A stretch of DNA of 64,000 nt from Caulobacter sp. (GCA_017745235.1 JAGHZU010000001.1:1-64000), one strand, 5' to 3'; shown: positions 44,843 through 55,105, counted from the first letter of the stretch. The notes: generated by a model not told the origin, from the letters alone. Numbers and translations: made by a program.

Positions 44843-45403
44843 CTACTCGCCCTCGATCGAGCGGATGACCCGGGCCGGATTGCCGCCGACCAGAGTGTTG
44901 GCCGGCACGTCGCGGGTGACCACCGAACCGGCCGCGACGACCGAATTCTCGCCCACCCGCACGCCCCCGACGACGATGGCGCCGGCGGCGATCCAGACCC
45001 CGCGCTCGATGACGATGGGCCTGGCCACGACATAGGCCGTGCGCTGCGACGGGGCCACGGGATGGCCGTCGGTGATCAGGCTGACGTTCGGGCCGATCAG
45101 CACGTCGTCGCCGATCGTCACCGGAGCCAGGTCGTAGATCGTGCAGTTCTGGTTGATGAAGACGTTGCGGCCGATCGCCAGGTTCTTGCCGCAGGTGGTG
45201 TGGAACGGCGGGATCAGGCGGAACTGGTCGTCCAGCGGCCGGCCGGTCAGTTCGGAGAACAGCCGCCGGATCTCGTCGCCGTCCTCGAAGGTCAGGCGAT
45301 TGAGGACCGGGGTCAGGCTCATCGCCCGGCGGGTGTCGGCGGCCATGGCGCGGGATTCCGGCGTGCGCCGCGCGATCCTCACCTCGTCGCGCCGTTCCAG
45401 CAT
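44843..45403 (-). CDS. Sugar O-acetyltransferase, hexapeptide-repeat (LacA/NodL/Maa type)
   Basis: 186 residues. Left-handed beta-helix repeats with FINQNCTIYDLAPVTIGDDV (about 88-107), LIGPNVSLITDGHP (about 107-120) holding the likely catalytic His, and VWIAAGAIVVGGVRVGENSV near 140. Members acetylate sugars or oligosaccharides from acetyl-CoA. ATG 45403 follows GGGAGGA; the frame from 45484 adds sequence without family character. It faces the acyl-CoA dehydrogenase terminator and follows asd by 123 nt. Confidence 0.88.
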   Translation of the reverse strand: MLERRDEVRIARRTPESRAMAADTRRAMSLTPVLNRLTFEDGDEIRRLFSELTGRPLDDQFRLIPPFHTTCGKNLAIGRNVFINQNCTIYDLAPVTIGDDVLIGPNVSLITDGHPVAPSQRTAYVVARPIVIERGVWIAAGAIVVGGVRVGENSVVAAGSVVTRDVPANTLVGGNPARVIRSIEGE

Positions 45404-45526
45404 GCTCCGTCCTCCCGCTGGCGCCCGTCCGCACCCTGGAGGCGCCCAGGCGATTTGGGCGGGCGATTCGGCAACGGCCGCCACCCCGGACCGCGCTGCG
45501 CGCGGCCGGGGCGGCGGCCGTCGGGA

Positions 45527-46684
<1,158 letters not shown>

Positions 46685-46765
46685 CTAGACCTCGCGCACA
46701 CCCACAGACGCCCCGCCGAGGCGGGTCGTTTTGCGAATAATGGCTTTGGTCATGACGACGGACAT
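46685..46765 (-). CDS. Possible leader peptide upstream of asd
   Basis: 26 codons starting MSVVMTKAIIRKTTRLGG and ending VGVREV; a second in-frame ATG gives 22 codons. The run holds two Lys, three Thr and two Ile codons close together, amino acids made through Asd. A CCCGCC-TC-GGCGGG stem lies within its second half. It sits between the secreted hypothetical gene and asd, both on the same strand, 93 nt from asd. Ribosome-binding site weak. Attenuation is a hypothesis; it could be chance. Confidence 0.35.
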   Translation of the reverse strand: MSVVMTKAIIRKTTRLGGASVGVREV

Positions 46766-46834
46766 CGCCGGCTCTCTAGAGGCGGACGCGGCGGATGTAA
46801 ACTCCCCGCGCGCCCGGCCCCTTGCGGAAACCGC

Positions 46835-47890
46835 TCAGTTTCCGGGCGTCGCGGTCGCCATCGCCGTCACCGTCCGCCCCTCCGGCGCCTGGCCGCCGAT
46901 CGGGATCAGGAAGCCGGGCGCGGGGCGGGGCCCAGCGGCCGGAACGGGCGAGGCCAGGGGCGGCCCGCCCCCGCCCGCCGCCTCGCCCACGCACTGGGCG
47001 GTGTCGATCAGGGCGTGCTGGCCCAGGCAGAAGACGTCCTCGTAGTGGGGGCCCGCCACGGCCAGGCACTGGTAGAGGTTCAGCTTGGCCATCTTCATGC
47101 AGAAGGCGCTCTTCTTCTCCTCCAGCACCGGCTGCAGGCGGGCCACGTCGTCGTCTCCGGCCGCGCCCAGCACGGCCAGGGCCGCCAGGGCGGCGGCGCG
47201 CACGGTGACGGGAGTGAAGGCCGCGCCCTCGACGCCGCCCGCCGCCTCGCTGGGGGCGGTGGCGGCCATGATCAGGCGGCCTGCGTCGCCTTCGCCGGGC
47301 GTGAACACCGCCGACGACATCGCCTTGATGCGGGCCAGGCGGCCGGGATTGTCGGCGACCGGACCCTTGGACCAGTCCTGGCGCTGGATGTCGTAGGCCG
47401 CCTGCTTGACCGCTCGCCCCGCCGCGCCCAGAGGCGCCCCGCGCTTGAGCAGGGCCGCCTGGGCGCGGGCCGCGGCCACGCCGACGCCGTCGAACGCGAC
47501 GACGCTTTCGGGGTCTTCGATCAGCCGGGCGGCCAGGACGTCCGGGGGCGTGTCGCGCATGGCGGCCCGCACCCCGTCCAGGAACGCCGGCTCCTGCAGG
47601 GCGGCGATGGCGCCGTAGGCGATCATGCCCTGGTCGAGTTGCTCGGCCTTGTAGGCCGCGCCCCTGGCCAGGGCCTCGGCCACGCCGTCGCCGCTGGTGA
47701 AGCCGGCCGTGATGGCCGCTCCGCCACGCGTGTAGGTCTCGAAGGCGCTGGCCGAGGCGACAAGGTCGCGCGCCAGGCTGACGCCGGGCGATCCCCGCTC
47801 CTGCCGTGCCAACGCTCCCTGCGCGGACAGCCCGCCCGCCGCCGCGACCGCGACCAGCGCGCTGGCCGCCACAAGAACCCGATACTTCAT
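46835..47890 (-). CDS. Secreted hypothetical protein, 351 residues
   Basis: No family recognised. Signal peptide MKYRVLVAASALVAVAAAGG (cleaved near SAQG), then a mainly helical, Ala-rich body. Six Cys, apart from the signal, cluster between about 270 and 310 (AFCMKMAKLNLYQCLAVAG, DVFCLGQH, AQCVGEA), suggesting disulfides or a metal site near the C-terminus, followed by a Pro/Gly-rich tail. ATG 47890 is chosen because the signal starts there. Upstream of asd on the same strand, 70 nt from the candidate leader. Confidence 0.78.
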   Translation of the reverse strand: MKYRVLVAASALVAVAAAGGLSAQGALARQERGSPGVSLARDLVASASAFETYTRGGAAITAGFTSGDGVAEALARGAAYKAEQLDQGMIAYGAIAALQEPAFLDGVRAAMRDTPPDVLAARLIEDPESVVAFDGVGVAAARAQAALLKRGAPLGAAGRAVKQAAYDIQRQDWSKGPVADNPGRLARIKAMSSAVFTPGEGDAGRLIMAATAPSEAAGGVEGAAFTPVTVRAAALAALAVLGAAGDDDVARLQPVLEEKKSAFCMKMAKLNLYQCLAVAGPHYEDVFCLGQHALIDTAQCVGEAAGGGGPPLASPVPAAGPRPAPGFLIPIGGQAPEGRTVTAMATATPGN

Positions 47891-48212
47891 GACATGGCCC
47901 CACAACCAAACCTGGGGCGTATTGGGCGAGCCGCGCGGTTGCCCGGGACCTAATATTCATCGGAAATATCGCGTTAAAGTACTGACTTTTGACTATATAG
48001 ACCGCGCATTTTGTCGCACCACGGCCGCCATATGGATTGAAAGTCTATCTCTCGACACTTCCAGTCGAGAAATGTCGAGCAAACGACATTTATTTCTCGA
48101 TGAAATATTTGAACGGAAGGATTGCATCGCGGTGGATTCGCGCCGCCGGGGTCGCGCGGACCAGGGCGACGGTCACGTCCGAAAACCGCGAGACGCCGGC
48201 CCGCCAGGGGCT
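47891..48212. other. A+T-rich divergent region with tandem hairpins
   Basis: 322 bases, notably A+T-rich between about 47950 and 48120 compared with the rest of the window. It contains the two hairpins listed next and probably the promoters of the secreted hypothetical gene and the Ada-AlkA gene. An in-frame extension of the Ada-AlkA reading frame through it has no protein character. Confidence 0.55.
48051..48091. promoter_or_regulatory. Two adjacent inverted repeats upstream of ada-alkA
   Basis: CTCGAC-ACTTCCA-GTCGAG (48051-48069) abuts AAATGTCG-AGCAAA-CGACATTT (48070-48091); both stems are perfect. They lie about 120-160 nt before the Ada-AlkA start in an A+T-rich stretch. They could be operators or a terminator for an upstream transcript; methylated Ada normally binds near its own promoter, but its box cannot be recognised here. 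Confidence 0.5.
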
Positions 48213-49718
48213 ATGATTGACCGCATGGAACTCGATCCCGACGCCTGCTACCGCGCGCTCCAGACGCGCGACGCCCGCTTCGACGGCAAGCTGTTCGTGG
48301 CGGTGAAGACCACCGGGATCTATTGCCGCCCGGTCTGTCCGGCGCGCACGCCCAAACGCGAGAACGTCGCCTTCCACCGCACCGCCGCCTCGGCCCAGGA
48401 GGCGGGCTTCCGCGCCTGCCTGCGCTGTCGGCCCGAGACCTCGCCCCAGCTGGGGGCGTGGAAAGGTGCGTCCAACACGGTGGCGCGCGCCCTGCGGCTG
48501 ATCGAGGCCGGGGCGTTGGACGAGAGCGACGTCGAGACCCTGGCCGGACGGGTCGGGGTGGGCGAACGCCAGCTGCGGCGGCTGTTCGTCGAGCACCTGG
48601 GCGCCACGCCGGTGGGTGTGGCCCAGACCCGGCGCGTGCTGCTGGCCAAGCAGCTGATCCACGAGACCGACCTGCCGATGGCCCAGGTGGCCCTGGCCGC
48701 CGGCTTCGGCAGCGTGCGGCGCTTTAACGAGACCTTCCAGCAGCTCTACGACCGCCCGCCCGCGGCCCTGCGCCGGCGCAAGGCCGCCACCGTCTCGCCG
48801 GGCGAGGCGGTGACCCTGACCTTGCGCTACCGTCCGCCCTACGACTGGGACGCGATCCTGGAATTCCTGGCCATGCGCGCCATTCCCGGCGTCGAGGTCG
48901 TGGAGACCGGCGTCTATCGCCGCACCATCGCGCTGGACGGCGCGGTCGGCACGGTCAGCGTGCGCCCGGCCGGCGGCGACCGCCTGGCCGTGGCGGCGCG
49001 GTTCCCCAAACCTTCGGCCCTGCCCAGGATCCTGGCGCGGGCGCGCGGGGTGTTCGACCTGTCGGCCGACCCGATCGCCATCGCCGAGGCCCTGTCGCGC
49101 GACCCTCTGCTGGGCCGCATCGTCGCCCGCCGCCCGGGCCTGCGCGTGCCGGGGGCCTGGGACGGGTTCGAGCTGGCGGTGCGGGCGATCCTGGGCCAGC
49201 AGATCACGGTCGCGGCCGCCCGCAAGCTGGCCGGCGACCTGGTGGCCGCCCACGGGACGCCCCTGGCCGCCCCGTTCGCCGAACCGGGCCTGACCCACGC
49301 CTTCCCCTCGGCCGAGATCCTGGCGCAGGCCGACCTGTCGGGCATGAAGATGCCCGGCGCGCGCATCCGCTGCCTGTCGGGCATGGCGCGGGCCGTCGCC
49401 CTGGATCCCGACCTGCTCAGCCCCGACGCCAGCCTTCCTGAGATGGTCGCCCGCCTGCGCGCCTTGCCGGGCATCGGCGAGTGGACGGCCCAGTACATCG
49501 CCATGCGCCAGCTGCGCGAGCCTGACGCCTTCCCGGCGGCGGACGTGGCCCTGATGCGCGCCCTGGCCGACGCCGACGGCGTGCGCCCCACCGCCGACCA
49601 GCTGCTGGCCCGGGCGGAGGCCTGGCGGCCCTGGCGCGCCTATGCGGCCCTGCACCTGTGGGCCTTCCTGGGCGACGAGGACGCCCCGCCGCTTCGAAAG
49701 GTCTCGCGTGCGGCCTGA
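48213..49718 (+). CDS. Ada-AlkA fusion: methyl sensor/activator and 3-methyladenine glycosylase
   Basis: 501 residues combining two repair functions. The N-terminal Ada zinc domain has Cys38, Cys42, Cys69 and Cys72, the same numbering as E. coli Ada, with Cys38 the likely methyl acceptor from phosphotriesters. An AraC-type helix-turn-helix follows (about 85-185, LAGRVGVGERQLRRLF). From about 200 it is AlkA: HhH-GPD motif LPGIGEWTAQYIAM near 420 and catalytic Asp444. The Ada methyltransferase domain is absent; a separate gene supplies it directly downstream. This Ada-AlkA plus Ogt layout is known from other bacteria. It probably activates its own operon after alkylation damage. Confidence 0.94.
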   Translation: MIDRMELDPDACYRALQTRDARFDGKLFVAVKTTGIYCRPVCPARTPKRENVAFHRTAASAQEAGFRACLRCRPETSPQLGAWKGASNTVARALRLIEAGALDESDVETLAGRVGVGERQLRRLFVEHLGATPVGVAQTRRVLLAKQLIHETDLPMAQVALAAGFGSVRRFNETFQQLYDRPPAALRRRKAATVSPGEAVTLTLRYRPPYDWDAILEFLAMRAIPGVEVVETGVYRRTIALDGAVGTVSVRPAGGDRLAVAARFPKPSALPRILARARGVFDLSADPIAIAEALSRDPLLGRIVARRPGLRVPGAWDGFELAVRAILGQQITVAAARKLAGDLVAAHGTPLAAPFAEPGLTHAFPSAEILAQADLSGMKMPGARIRCLSGMARAVALDPDLLSPDASLPEMVARLRALPGIGEWTAQYIAMRQLREPDAFPAADVALMRALADADGVRPTADQLLARAEAWRPWRAYAALHLWAFLGDEDAPPLRKVSRAA

Positions 49719-49719
49719 C

Positions 49720-50226
49720 ATGCGGCCTGACGGACTGATCCTGTCGCGCCTGGCCTCGCCCATCGGCGACCTCGACGCGGCGACCGACGGGGCCGGACGC
49801 CTGCGCGTGCTGGAGTTCGCCGACAAGCCCCAGCGCCTGGCCCGAGCCCTGAGGCGCCATGCGGGCGCACCGATCGTGACGGGAACGACGCCGACGGCGG
49901 TGGCCTGGGGGCTGGAGGCCTATTTCGCCGGAGACCTGGCGGCGCTGGCGAGCGTGCCGCTGACGATCGGCGGCACGGCGTTCCAGCAGGCGGTCTGGAC
50001 AGCCCTGGTCGCCATCCCGGCGGGGCGCACCGACACCTATGCGGGCCTGGCCCGGGCGATGGACCGCCCCAGCGCCACCCGCGCCGTGGGCGCGGCCAAC
50101 GGCGCCAATCCCCTGGCCATCGTCGTGCCATGCCACCGGCTGGTCGGGGCCGACGGGGCGCTGACCGGCTATGGCGGCGGGGTGGAGCGCAAGCGCTGGC
50201 TGCTGGCGCACGAGGGCGTGGACTAG
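49720..50226 (+). CDS. ogt: Methylated-DNA--protein-cysteine methyltransferase
   Basis: Direct repair of O6-methylguanine, a suicide enzyme. 168 residues with acceptor Cys138 in VVPCHRLVG, GTAFQQAVWTAL near 87-98, and RAVGAANGANPLAI near 120. ATG 49720 lies one base after the Ada-AlkA stop. An alternative GTG at 49708, with AAAGG upstream, would overlap that gene by 11 nt and repeat the MRPD start. Supplies the methyltransferase activity missing from the Ada-AlkA fusion. Confidence 0.95.
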   Translation: MRPDGLILSRLASPIGDLDAATDGAGRLRVLEFADKPQRLARALRRHAGAPIVTGTTPTAVAWGLEAYFAGDLAALASVPLTIGGTAFQQAVWTALVAIPAGRTDTYAGLARAMDRPSATRAVGAANGANPLAIVVPCHRLVGADGALTGYGGGVERKRWLLAHEGVD

Positions 50227-50230
50227 CCCC

Positions 50231-51994
50231 TCAGATATCCGGCACGATCCGCAGGCGGCCGGCCGGGCGGGGGAACTTCTTGGGCTTGTTGGGCACGGGC
50301 GGGGTGAAGGCCTCGACCAGGCCGGCGAAGGCCTTCAGCCGGGCGCCGATCTTCTCGCGATCGGCCTTGGTCACCTTCTTGTAGCTGAGGGCGTGCGGGG
50401 CGTAGGCCGCGTACCAGGCGTCGTAGCCGCCCTGGGTCCAGAGGCGATGGGTGGCGTGGACGGTGTCTTCCAGCTGCTCGAAGGCGGTCAGGGTGCGCCG
50501 CCAGCGGTGCTCGTCGAAGTCGAAGGTGTTCACGAACGCCTGGCCCGCCTGCAGGCCATAGGTCATCAGGGCGCGCGAGCGGGCCTCGGGCATGGTCAGG
50601 TTCAGCCCGCCCTCGTCCTTGGACAGATAGACGCGCGCGATCCGCTCGCGGTGGCCGGGCATGGCTCCCAGCATGTTGTCGCGCCAGTCCTTGGCCGCGC
50701 CCAGCAGCGAGCCGGCGAACCCGGCCAGGCCGGCGACCTCGTGCACGGGCAGCATGAAGCCCTGCCCCGCCGTCTCGGGCAGGAACACCCGCTTGCCGTC
50801 CTTGCGCGCGCCCTGGGGCAGCTCGTCCAGGCTGAGGGCGAAGGTCGGCCAGGCCGGCAGCAGGGCGTCGAACAGGTGGATGGGGAAGTTGCTGCTGAGG
50901 CCGCCGTCGCTGAACCAGATGCGGCGGTGCTCGATGCGCGAGGGGGCGCCGGTCTGCTGGATCACAGAGGCGGTCTCGACGTCGCGCGTATAGAGCGGCA
51001 CGGCCTGGAACAGGACGGGGAAGCTCAGGCTCATGCGCACCCCGACCAGCACGGGCAGGTCGGACGGCAGGGGAAAGCTCTCGCTTCCCGGCAGGTCCTC
51101 GGCGCCGTCCTGCACGTCCTTGGCCGCGACGGCCCGCATGTGGTCGATCACCGGGGCGGGGAACAGGCGCGACCATTCCGAGACCTTGAATCGCGCCACC
51201 ACGCCCAGTTCGGGCAGGCGATGGGGGCGGCGCATGGAAAGGTTGGTGGTCAGCATCTTCAGGGTGATGACCGGGGCGGCGGGATCGGGTCCGGACAGGT
51301 CGCCGAAGGTCAGGGGCCTGGCGTGATTGGGATCGCCGAACGCGATGTCCTGCAGCGACGCGTGGATCCAGTCGGTGACGGCGGGGGTTTCCGCGCCCGG
51401 CTCGGTCATGCCTGTGCAGAAGCCGAAGCCGTTGCGCGGCAGGTCTGTCAGGAGCAGCAGAAGAATGCGCGCGGCCAGGGCGCCGGCCAGGCCGACCGCC
51501 GCACCCAGGACCAGTCCCGCCAGGTCGGCGCCCAGCAGGGCCATGACCCCCGCCCCCGCCGCCAGGCCAGCCGCCGTGGTCAGCCAGAAGACGGCGAACA
51601 GGTTCCAGATCCAGGACCACGCGCCCTTCCTGGCCTGGGCCCGCAACAGGTAGGTCATCAGGGGCCGGAAGCGCGGGGCCGGCTGGAACAGGCTGGCCAG
51701 CCGCGCGGGCAGCTCGTCGCAGCGGGCCTGCATGCGCAGGAAGCCGGCCGCATCGCCCCGGACCGTGCGGGCGTATTCGGCCGCCGCCGCGAAGGCGGCG
51801 GCGATGGCTCCGGCCGAGGCTCCGCCGATCGACTTGAAGCGATACGACTTGCCCAGTTCGAGCAGGGCGTAGGGATAGACGACCCCGGAAGTGATCCCGC
51901 CCTTCATGATCAGATCGCAGTTGCCGCGCGCGGGCGCGGCGAAATCGACGGCCTGGTAGCGGGCGATCGGTTCGCGAGGCGTTTCGGGCCGCAT
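50231..51994 (-). CDS. Patatin-like phospholipase-family protein with membrane segments
   Basis: 587 residues. Ser-Asp dyad: Ser60 in IGGASAGAI and Asp in SDGGLSSNFP (near 397-406). The oxyanion loop reads KGGITSGVVYP (31-41) instead of the common G-G-G-x-R-G. Two or three hydrophobic stretches at about 118-180 look membrane-spanning, splitting the catalytic domain. Some related proteins were described as RpoH suppressors in alphaproteobacteria; I cannot confirm that for this one. ATG 51994 follows GGGGGAG. It converges with ogt with a 4-nt gap. Confidence 0.85.
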   Translation of the reverse strand: MRPETPREPIARYQAVDFAAPARGNCDLIMKGGITSGVVYPYALLELGKSYRFKSIGGASAGAIAAAFAAAAEYARTVRGDAAGFLRMQARCDELPARLASLFQPAPRFRPLMTYLLRAQARKGAWSWIWNLFAVFWLTTAAGLAAGAGVMALLGADLAGLVLGAAVGLAGALAARILLLLLTDLPRNGFGFCTGMTEPGAETPAVTDWIHASLQDIAFGDPNHARPLTFGDLSGPDPAAPVITLKMLTTNLSMRRPHRLPELGVVARFKVSEWSRLFPAPVIDHMRAVAAKDVQDGAEDLPGSESFPLPSDLPVLVGVRMSLSFPVLFQAVPLYTRDVETASVIQQTGAPSRIEHRRIWFSDGGLSSNFPIHLFDALLPAWPTFALSLDELPQGARKDGKRVFLPETAGQGFMLPVHEVAGLAGFAGSLLGAAKDWRDNMLGAMPGHRERIARVYLSKDEGGLNLTMPEARSRALMTYGLQAGQAFVNTFDFDEHRWRRTLTAFEQLEDTVHATHRLWTQGGYDAWYAAYAPHALSYKKVTKADREKIGARLKAFAGLVEAFTPPVPNKPKKFPRPAGRLRIVPDI

Positions 51995-52167
51995 CACGGC
52001 TCCCCCAAGGTTGCTCCCTGCCGGCAGCTTGAGGCCACAATGCAGGGCTGTGCAAGACCCCGGGACAACCGATGTGAACCCGGACGGCGGAAGGTTTGCG
52101 CGCGAGGCGGAAATCGTCCAAGGCTGGGCCAAGGGCCGATCCAACGGCCTTCCGGGGAAGAACGCGC

Positions 52168-53715
52168 ATGCCGCCACACAGCCTCTCGGCGCTCGACGCC
52201 GGGCTGATCGCGATCTACGTCACGGCGATCATCGGGCTGGGCCTGGTGCTGTCGCGCCGCCGCGCTTCGGCCCAGGAGTTCTTCCTGGCCTCGCACGCCG
52301 CGCCTTGGCCCGTGATCGGCCTGTCGCTGGTGGCCTCCAACATCTCGCCCACGGCCCTGATCGGCATCACCGGCTCGGCCTACGCCATCGGCATCTCGGT
52401 CTATAACTACGAGTGGATGGCGGCGGTGATCCTGGCGCTGTTCGCCCTGGTCTACCTGCCCGTGGTGCTGAAGGCGGGCGTCTACACCATGCCCGAGTTC
52501 CTCGAGCGGCGGTACGACGGCCGCGCGCGACTGTGGTTCGCGGGCCTGACCCTGCTGCTGAACATGCTGCTGGACGCGGCCGGGGCCCTCTACGGCGGAG
52601 GCCTGCTGCTGCGGCTGCTGGCCCCGCAGCTGAGCCTGTTCGAGGCGGTGGCCCTGCTGGCGGTGCTGGCGGGGGTCTATGCGGCCAGCGGCGGCCTGCG
52701 GGCGGTGATGTACACCGAGGCGGTGCAGGCGGTGATCGTGCTGCTGGCGGCCCTGACCCTGGCCTGGTTCGCGATCGGCGCGGCCGGCGGCTGGGAGGCG
52801 GTGCTGAGCCGGGTCGACCCGGCCAAGCTGTCGCTGATCCGCCCCGCCCACGACCCGTACATGCCCTGGACGGGCCTGGTGTTCGGCGCGCCGATCCTGG
52901 GCTTCTATTTCTGGTGCACCAACCAGTTCATGGTCCAGCGGATGCTGGCGGCGAAATCGCTGCGCGACGGGCAGAAGGGCGCGCTGTTCGCGGGCCTGCT
53001 GAAGCTGACGACCCTGTTCGTGATCGTGCTGCCGGGCAGCGCGGCCATCCTGCTCTATCCCCGCCTGGACCACGGCGACGAGGCCTATCCGCGCCTGCTG
53101 TTCGACCTGATCCCCAGCGGCCTTCTGGGCGTGATCCTGGCCGCCTTCGTCGGGGCGCTGATGGCCCAGCTGTCGGCCACCTACAACAGCGCCGCCACCC
53201 TGATCGCCATGGACTTCATCCGCCGGGCCCGGCCGGAGATGGACGGCGGGGCGCTGGTGCGCTGGGGACGGCTGGCGACGCTGGGCTGCATGGCCGCCTC
53301 GATCCTGTGGGCGCCGCAGATCGCCCGCTTTCCCTCGTTGTGGGAGTACCTGCAGGGGGTCCTGGCCTATGTGACCCCGCCGGTCGTGGCCCTGTTCGGC
53401 GTGGGCCTGCTGTGGCCCCGCGCCAACGCCCAGGGCGCCTTCGCCGCCATCGTCTGCGGCGGCCTGACGGGCGCGGCGCTGTTCGTGGGCGTCGTCAGCG
53501 GCGCCTGGCCGGTGCAGTTCCTGCACGTGGCGGTGATCGTGTTCCTGGTCTCGGTCGCGGCCCTGGTGGCTGGCAGCCTGGCGACGGCGCCGCGCCCGGC
53601 GGCCGAGGCTGTCGCCATCCCGTCCCTGGGCGGCGAGCCTCCGGCCCGCTCGGTGCTGCTGCTGGCGGGAGCGCTGATGGCGGTGACCGCCCTGATCGTG
53701 GTGCGGTTCCGGTAG
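52168..53715 (+). CDS. Sodium:solute symporter (SSS/SglT family)
   Basis: 515 residues with about 13-14 predicted membrane helices. Family signatures: FFLASHAAPWPVIGLSLVAS (about 38-57), ALFALVYLPVVLKAGVYTMPEF-type block near 95-115 and FGAPILGFYFWCTNQFMVQR near 246. The branch includes sugar and myo-inositol transporters (SGLT-like). Substrate unknown. ATG 52168 follows GGGGAAGAA. It is divergent from the patatin-like gene. Confidence 0.92.
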   Translation: MPPHSLSALDAGLIAIYVTAIIGLGLVLSRRRASAQEFFLASHAAPWPVIGLSLVASNISPTALIGITGSAYAIGISVYNYEWMAAVILALFALVYLPVVLKAGVYTMPEFLERRYDGRARLWFAGLTLLLNMLLDAAGALYGGGLLLRLLAPQLSLFEAVALLAVLAGVYAASGGLRAVMYTEAVQAVIVLLAALTLAWFAIGAAGGWEAVLSRVDPAKLSLIRPAHDPYMPWTGLVFGAPILGFYFWCTNQFMVQRMLAAKSLRDGQKGALFAGLLKLTTLFVIVLPGSAAILLYPRLDHGDEAYPRLLFDLIPSGLLGVILAAFVGALMAQLSATYNSAATLIAMDFIRRARPEMDGGALVRWGRLATLGCMAASILWAPQIARFPSLWEYLQGVLAYVTPPVVALFGVGLLWPRANAQGAFAAIVCGGLTGAALFVGVVSGAWPVQFLHVAVIVFLVSVAALVAGSLATAPRPAAEAVAIPSLGGEPPARSVLLLAGALMAVTALIVVRFR

Positions 53716-53813
53716 GCTCCCAAACGCCGCTCATCCCCGCGAAGGAGGGACCCAAGCCGCGCTGGAGGATCAAGCCCCGATCACGCCCGCCCCGTCATCC
53801 GGGAACAGAAGAA

Positions 53814-54233
53814 CTAGGCCCGGCGCCAGGTCTGGGTCTTGCAGAACGGGCGCACGATGCAGCCGGTCAGGCGCAGGGTGCCGTCCGGCTTGAGCTCCAT
53901 GACGCCCTTGTAGGTGCCGCCGTCCTCAGGGTTGTAGACCCAGCCGTCGCCCCACCGGCCCGGGCCGATCGGCTTGACCTGCATGAACATCAGGTTGGCC
54001 AGGGCGCGGCCGCGCTGGGCCTCGTCGCGGTTGCGCACGTCCTTCTGGTCGGGCACGGCCTTGAGCTGGGGCGAGGAGACGATGCGGCCGCACAGGGCCT
54101 GGCCGCAGGGGACCAGCCGAACCACCGAGCCGCCGTCGACCGGCGTATGCCACAGCCCCGCCAGGTCGGCCGCGGTGGCCGTGGCGGGATCGGCGCCCGC
54201 CAGGCCGGCGAGGAAGGCCAGGGCCGAAATCAT
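53814..54233 (-). CDS. DUF2147-like exported protein
   Basis: 139 residues with a short signal (MISALAFLAGLAGADPATA). The core LAGLWHTPVDGGSVVRLVPC matches DUF2147 (G-x-W...), with a Cys pair at about 45 and 50 (PCGQALCGRI) and GTYKGVMELKPDGTLRLTGC near 103-122. It overlaps the stop of the preceding gene (ATGA), so it is translationally coupled with the PF10118-like and COQ4-like genes. Function unknown; probably periplasmic. Confidence 0.88.
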   Translation of the reverse strand: MISALAFLAGLAGADPATATAADLAGLWHTPVDGGSVVRLVPCGQALCGRIVSSPQLKAVPDQKDVRNRDEAQRGRALANLMFMQVKPIGPGRWGDGWVYNPEDGGTYKGVMELKPDGTLRLTGCIVRPFCKTQTWRRA

Positions 54234-55105
54234 GCCGGCGCCCCCTGGGCGTAGGCGGCCTCGAGGCTCTGCTCGACCTCCTTCACGAGGGCGCGGTTGT
54301 CGTGGCTCCACGGATGGAAGCCCGGAAGGAAGTAGGCGAAATAGGCGCCCAGCACCTGGGTCAGCATGCCCGGGCGGACCAGCAGGAAGCGCAGGGTCTT
54401 GCGCCAGGTCGCGCCGTTGCGGAGGCCGTCGGCGGCGTAGAGGTCGGCCATGTTGGCCCCGACCACCGCGAACAGGAACTGGGTGGCCACCACCATGGTC
54501 ATGGCCCGCAGCGTCCAGCGGCGCCAGCCCGGCAGGCCGGCGGCGGCGACCATGAAGGTGTCGTACGCCACGGCCTTGTGCTCGATCTCCTCGATCGCAT
54601 GCCAGCGCCACATGGCCTTGGCCTCGACCGAGGCGCCTTCCAGGTGGCGAGGATCGGCCAGCAGGGCGTGGGCCAGGATGGCGGTGAAATGCTCGAGCGC
54701 GATGGTGGCGCCCAGCTGCTGGAGGGCGGGCCGGCTGCGGGCGTATTCCAGCCGCTCGCGGGTGCGCAGCTCCATCCTGGCGATGTCGTAGCCGTGGTCG
54801 GCGATCTGCTTGTTGAAGAAGATGTGCTCGCGGGTGTGCATCGCCTCCTGGGCCAGGAAGGCGTTGATCTGGGCCTGGAGCGCCTTGGGCGCGGCGCTGC
54901 GATAGCGGCGCACGGCGTCCATGAAGAAGCGCTCGCCCAGGGGGAAGGTCGCCGACAGGGCGTTGTAGAACGCCGTGGCCACGGGATCCCCGCCCAGCCA
55001 CCAGCGGTCGCCGGGCGCGTCGCGGCCGAAGCTCATGTCGCGGGGCTGAATGTCGAGGTCGGCGGGGGTCTTGCCGCCCGCCTGGGGCTTGGTCGAACCG
55101 GTCAT
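54230..55105 (-). CDS. Predicted metal-dependent hydrolase (PF10118-like)
   Basis: 291 residues. Helical, ferritin-like: QEAMHTREHIFFN near 87-99, IALEHFTAI near 130-138 and HAIEEIEHKAVAYD near 164-177 supply Glu and His typical of a di-metal site. Family function is not established; proteins of this kind are annotated as predicted metal-dependent hydrolases. One or two hydrophobic stretches near 190-215 may touch the membrane. It overlaps both neighbours by four bases (ATGA), forming a tight three-gene unit. Confidence 0.87.
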   Translation of the reverse strand: MTGSTKPQAGGKTPADLDIQPRDMSFGRDAPGDRWWLGGDPVATAFYNALSATFPLGERFFMDAVRRYRSAAPKALQAQINAFLAQEAMHTREHIFFNKQIADHGYDIARMELRTRERLEYARSRPALQQLGATIALEHFTAILAHALLADPRHLEGASVEAKAMWRWHAIEEIEHKAVAYDTFMVAAAGLPGWRRWTLRAMTMVVATQFLFAVVGANMADLYAADGLRNGATWRKTLRFLLVRPGMLTQVLGAYFAYFLPGFHPWSHDNRALVKEVEQSLEAAYAQGAPA

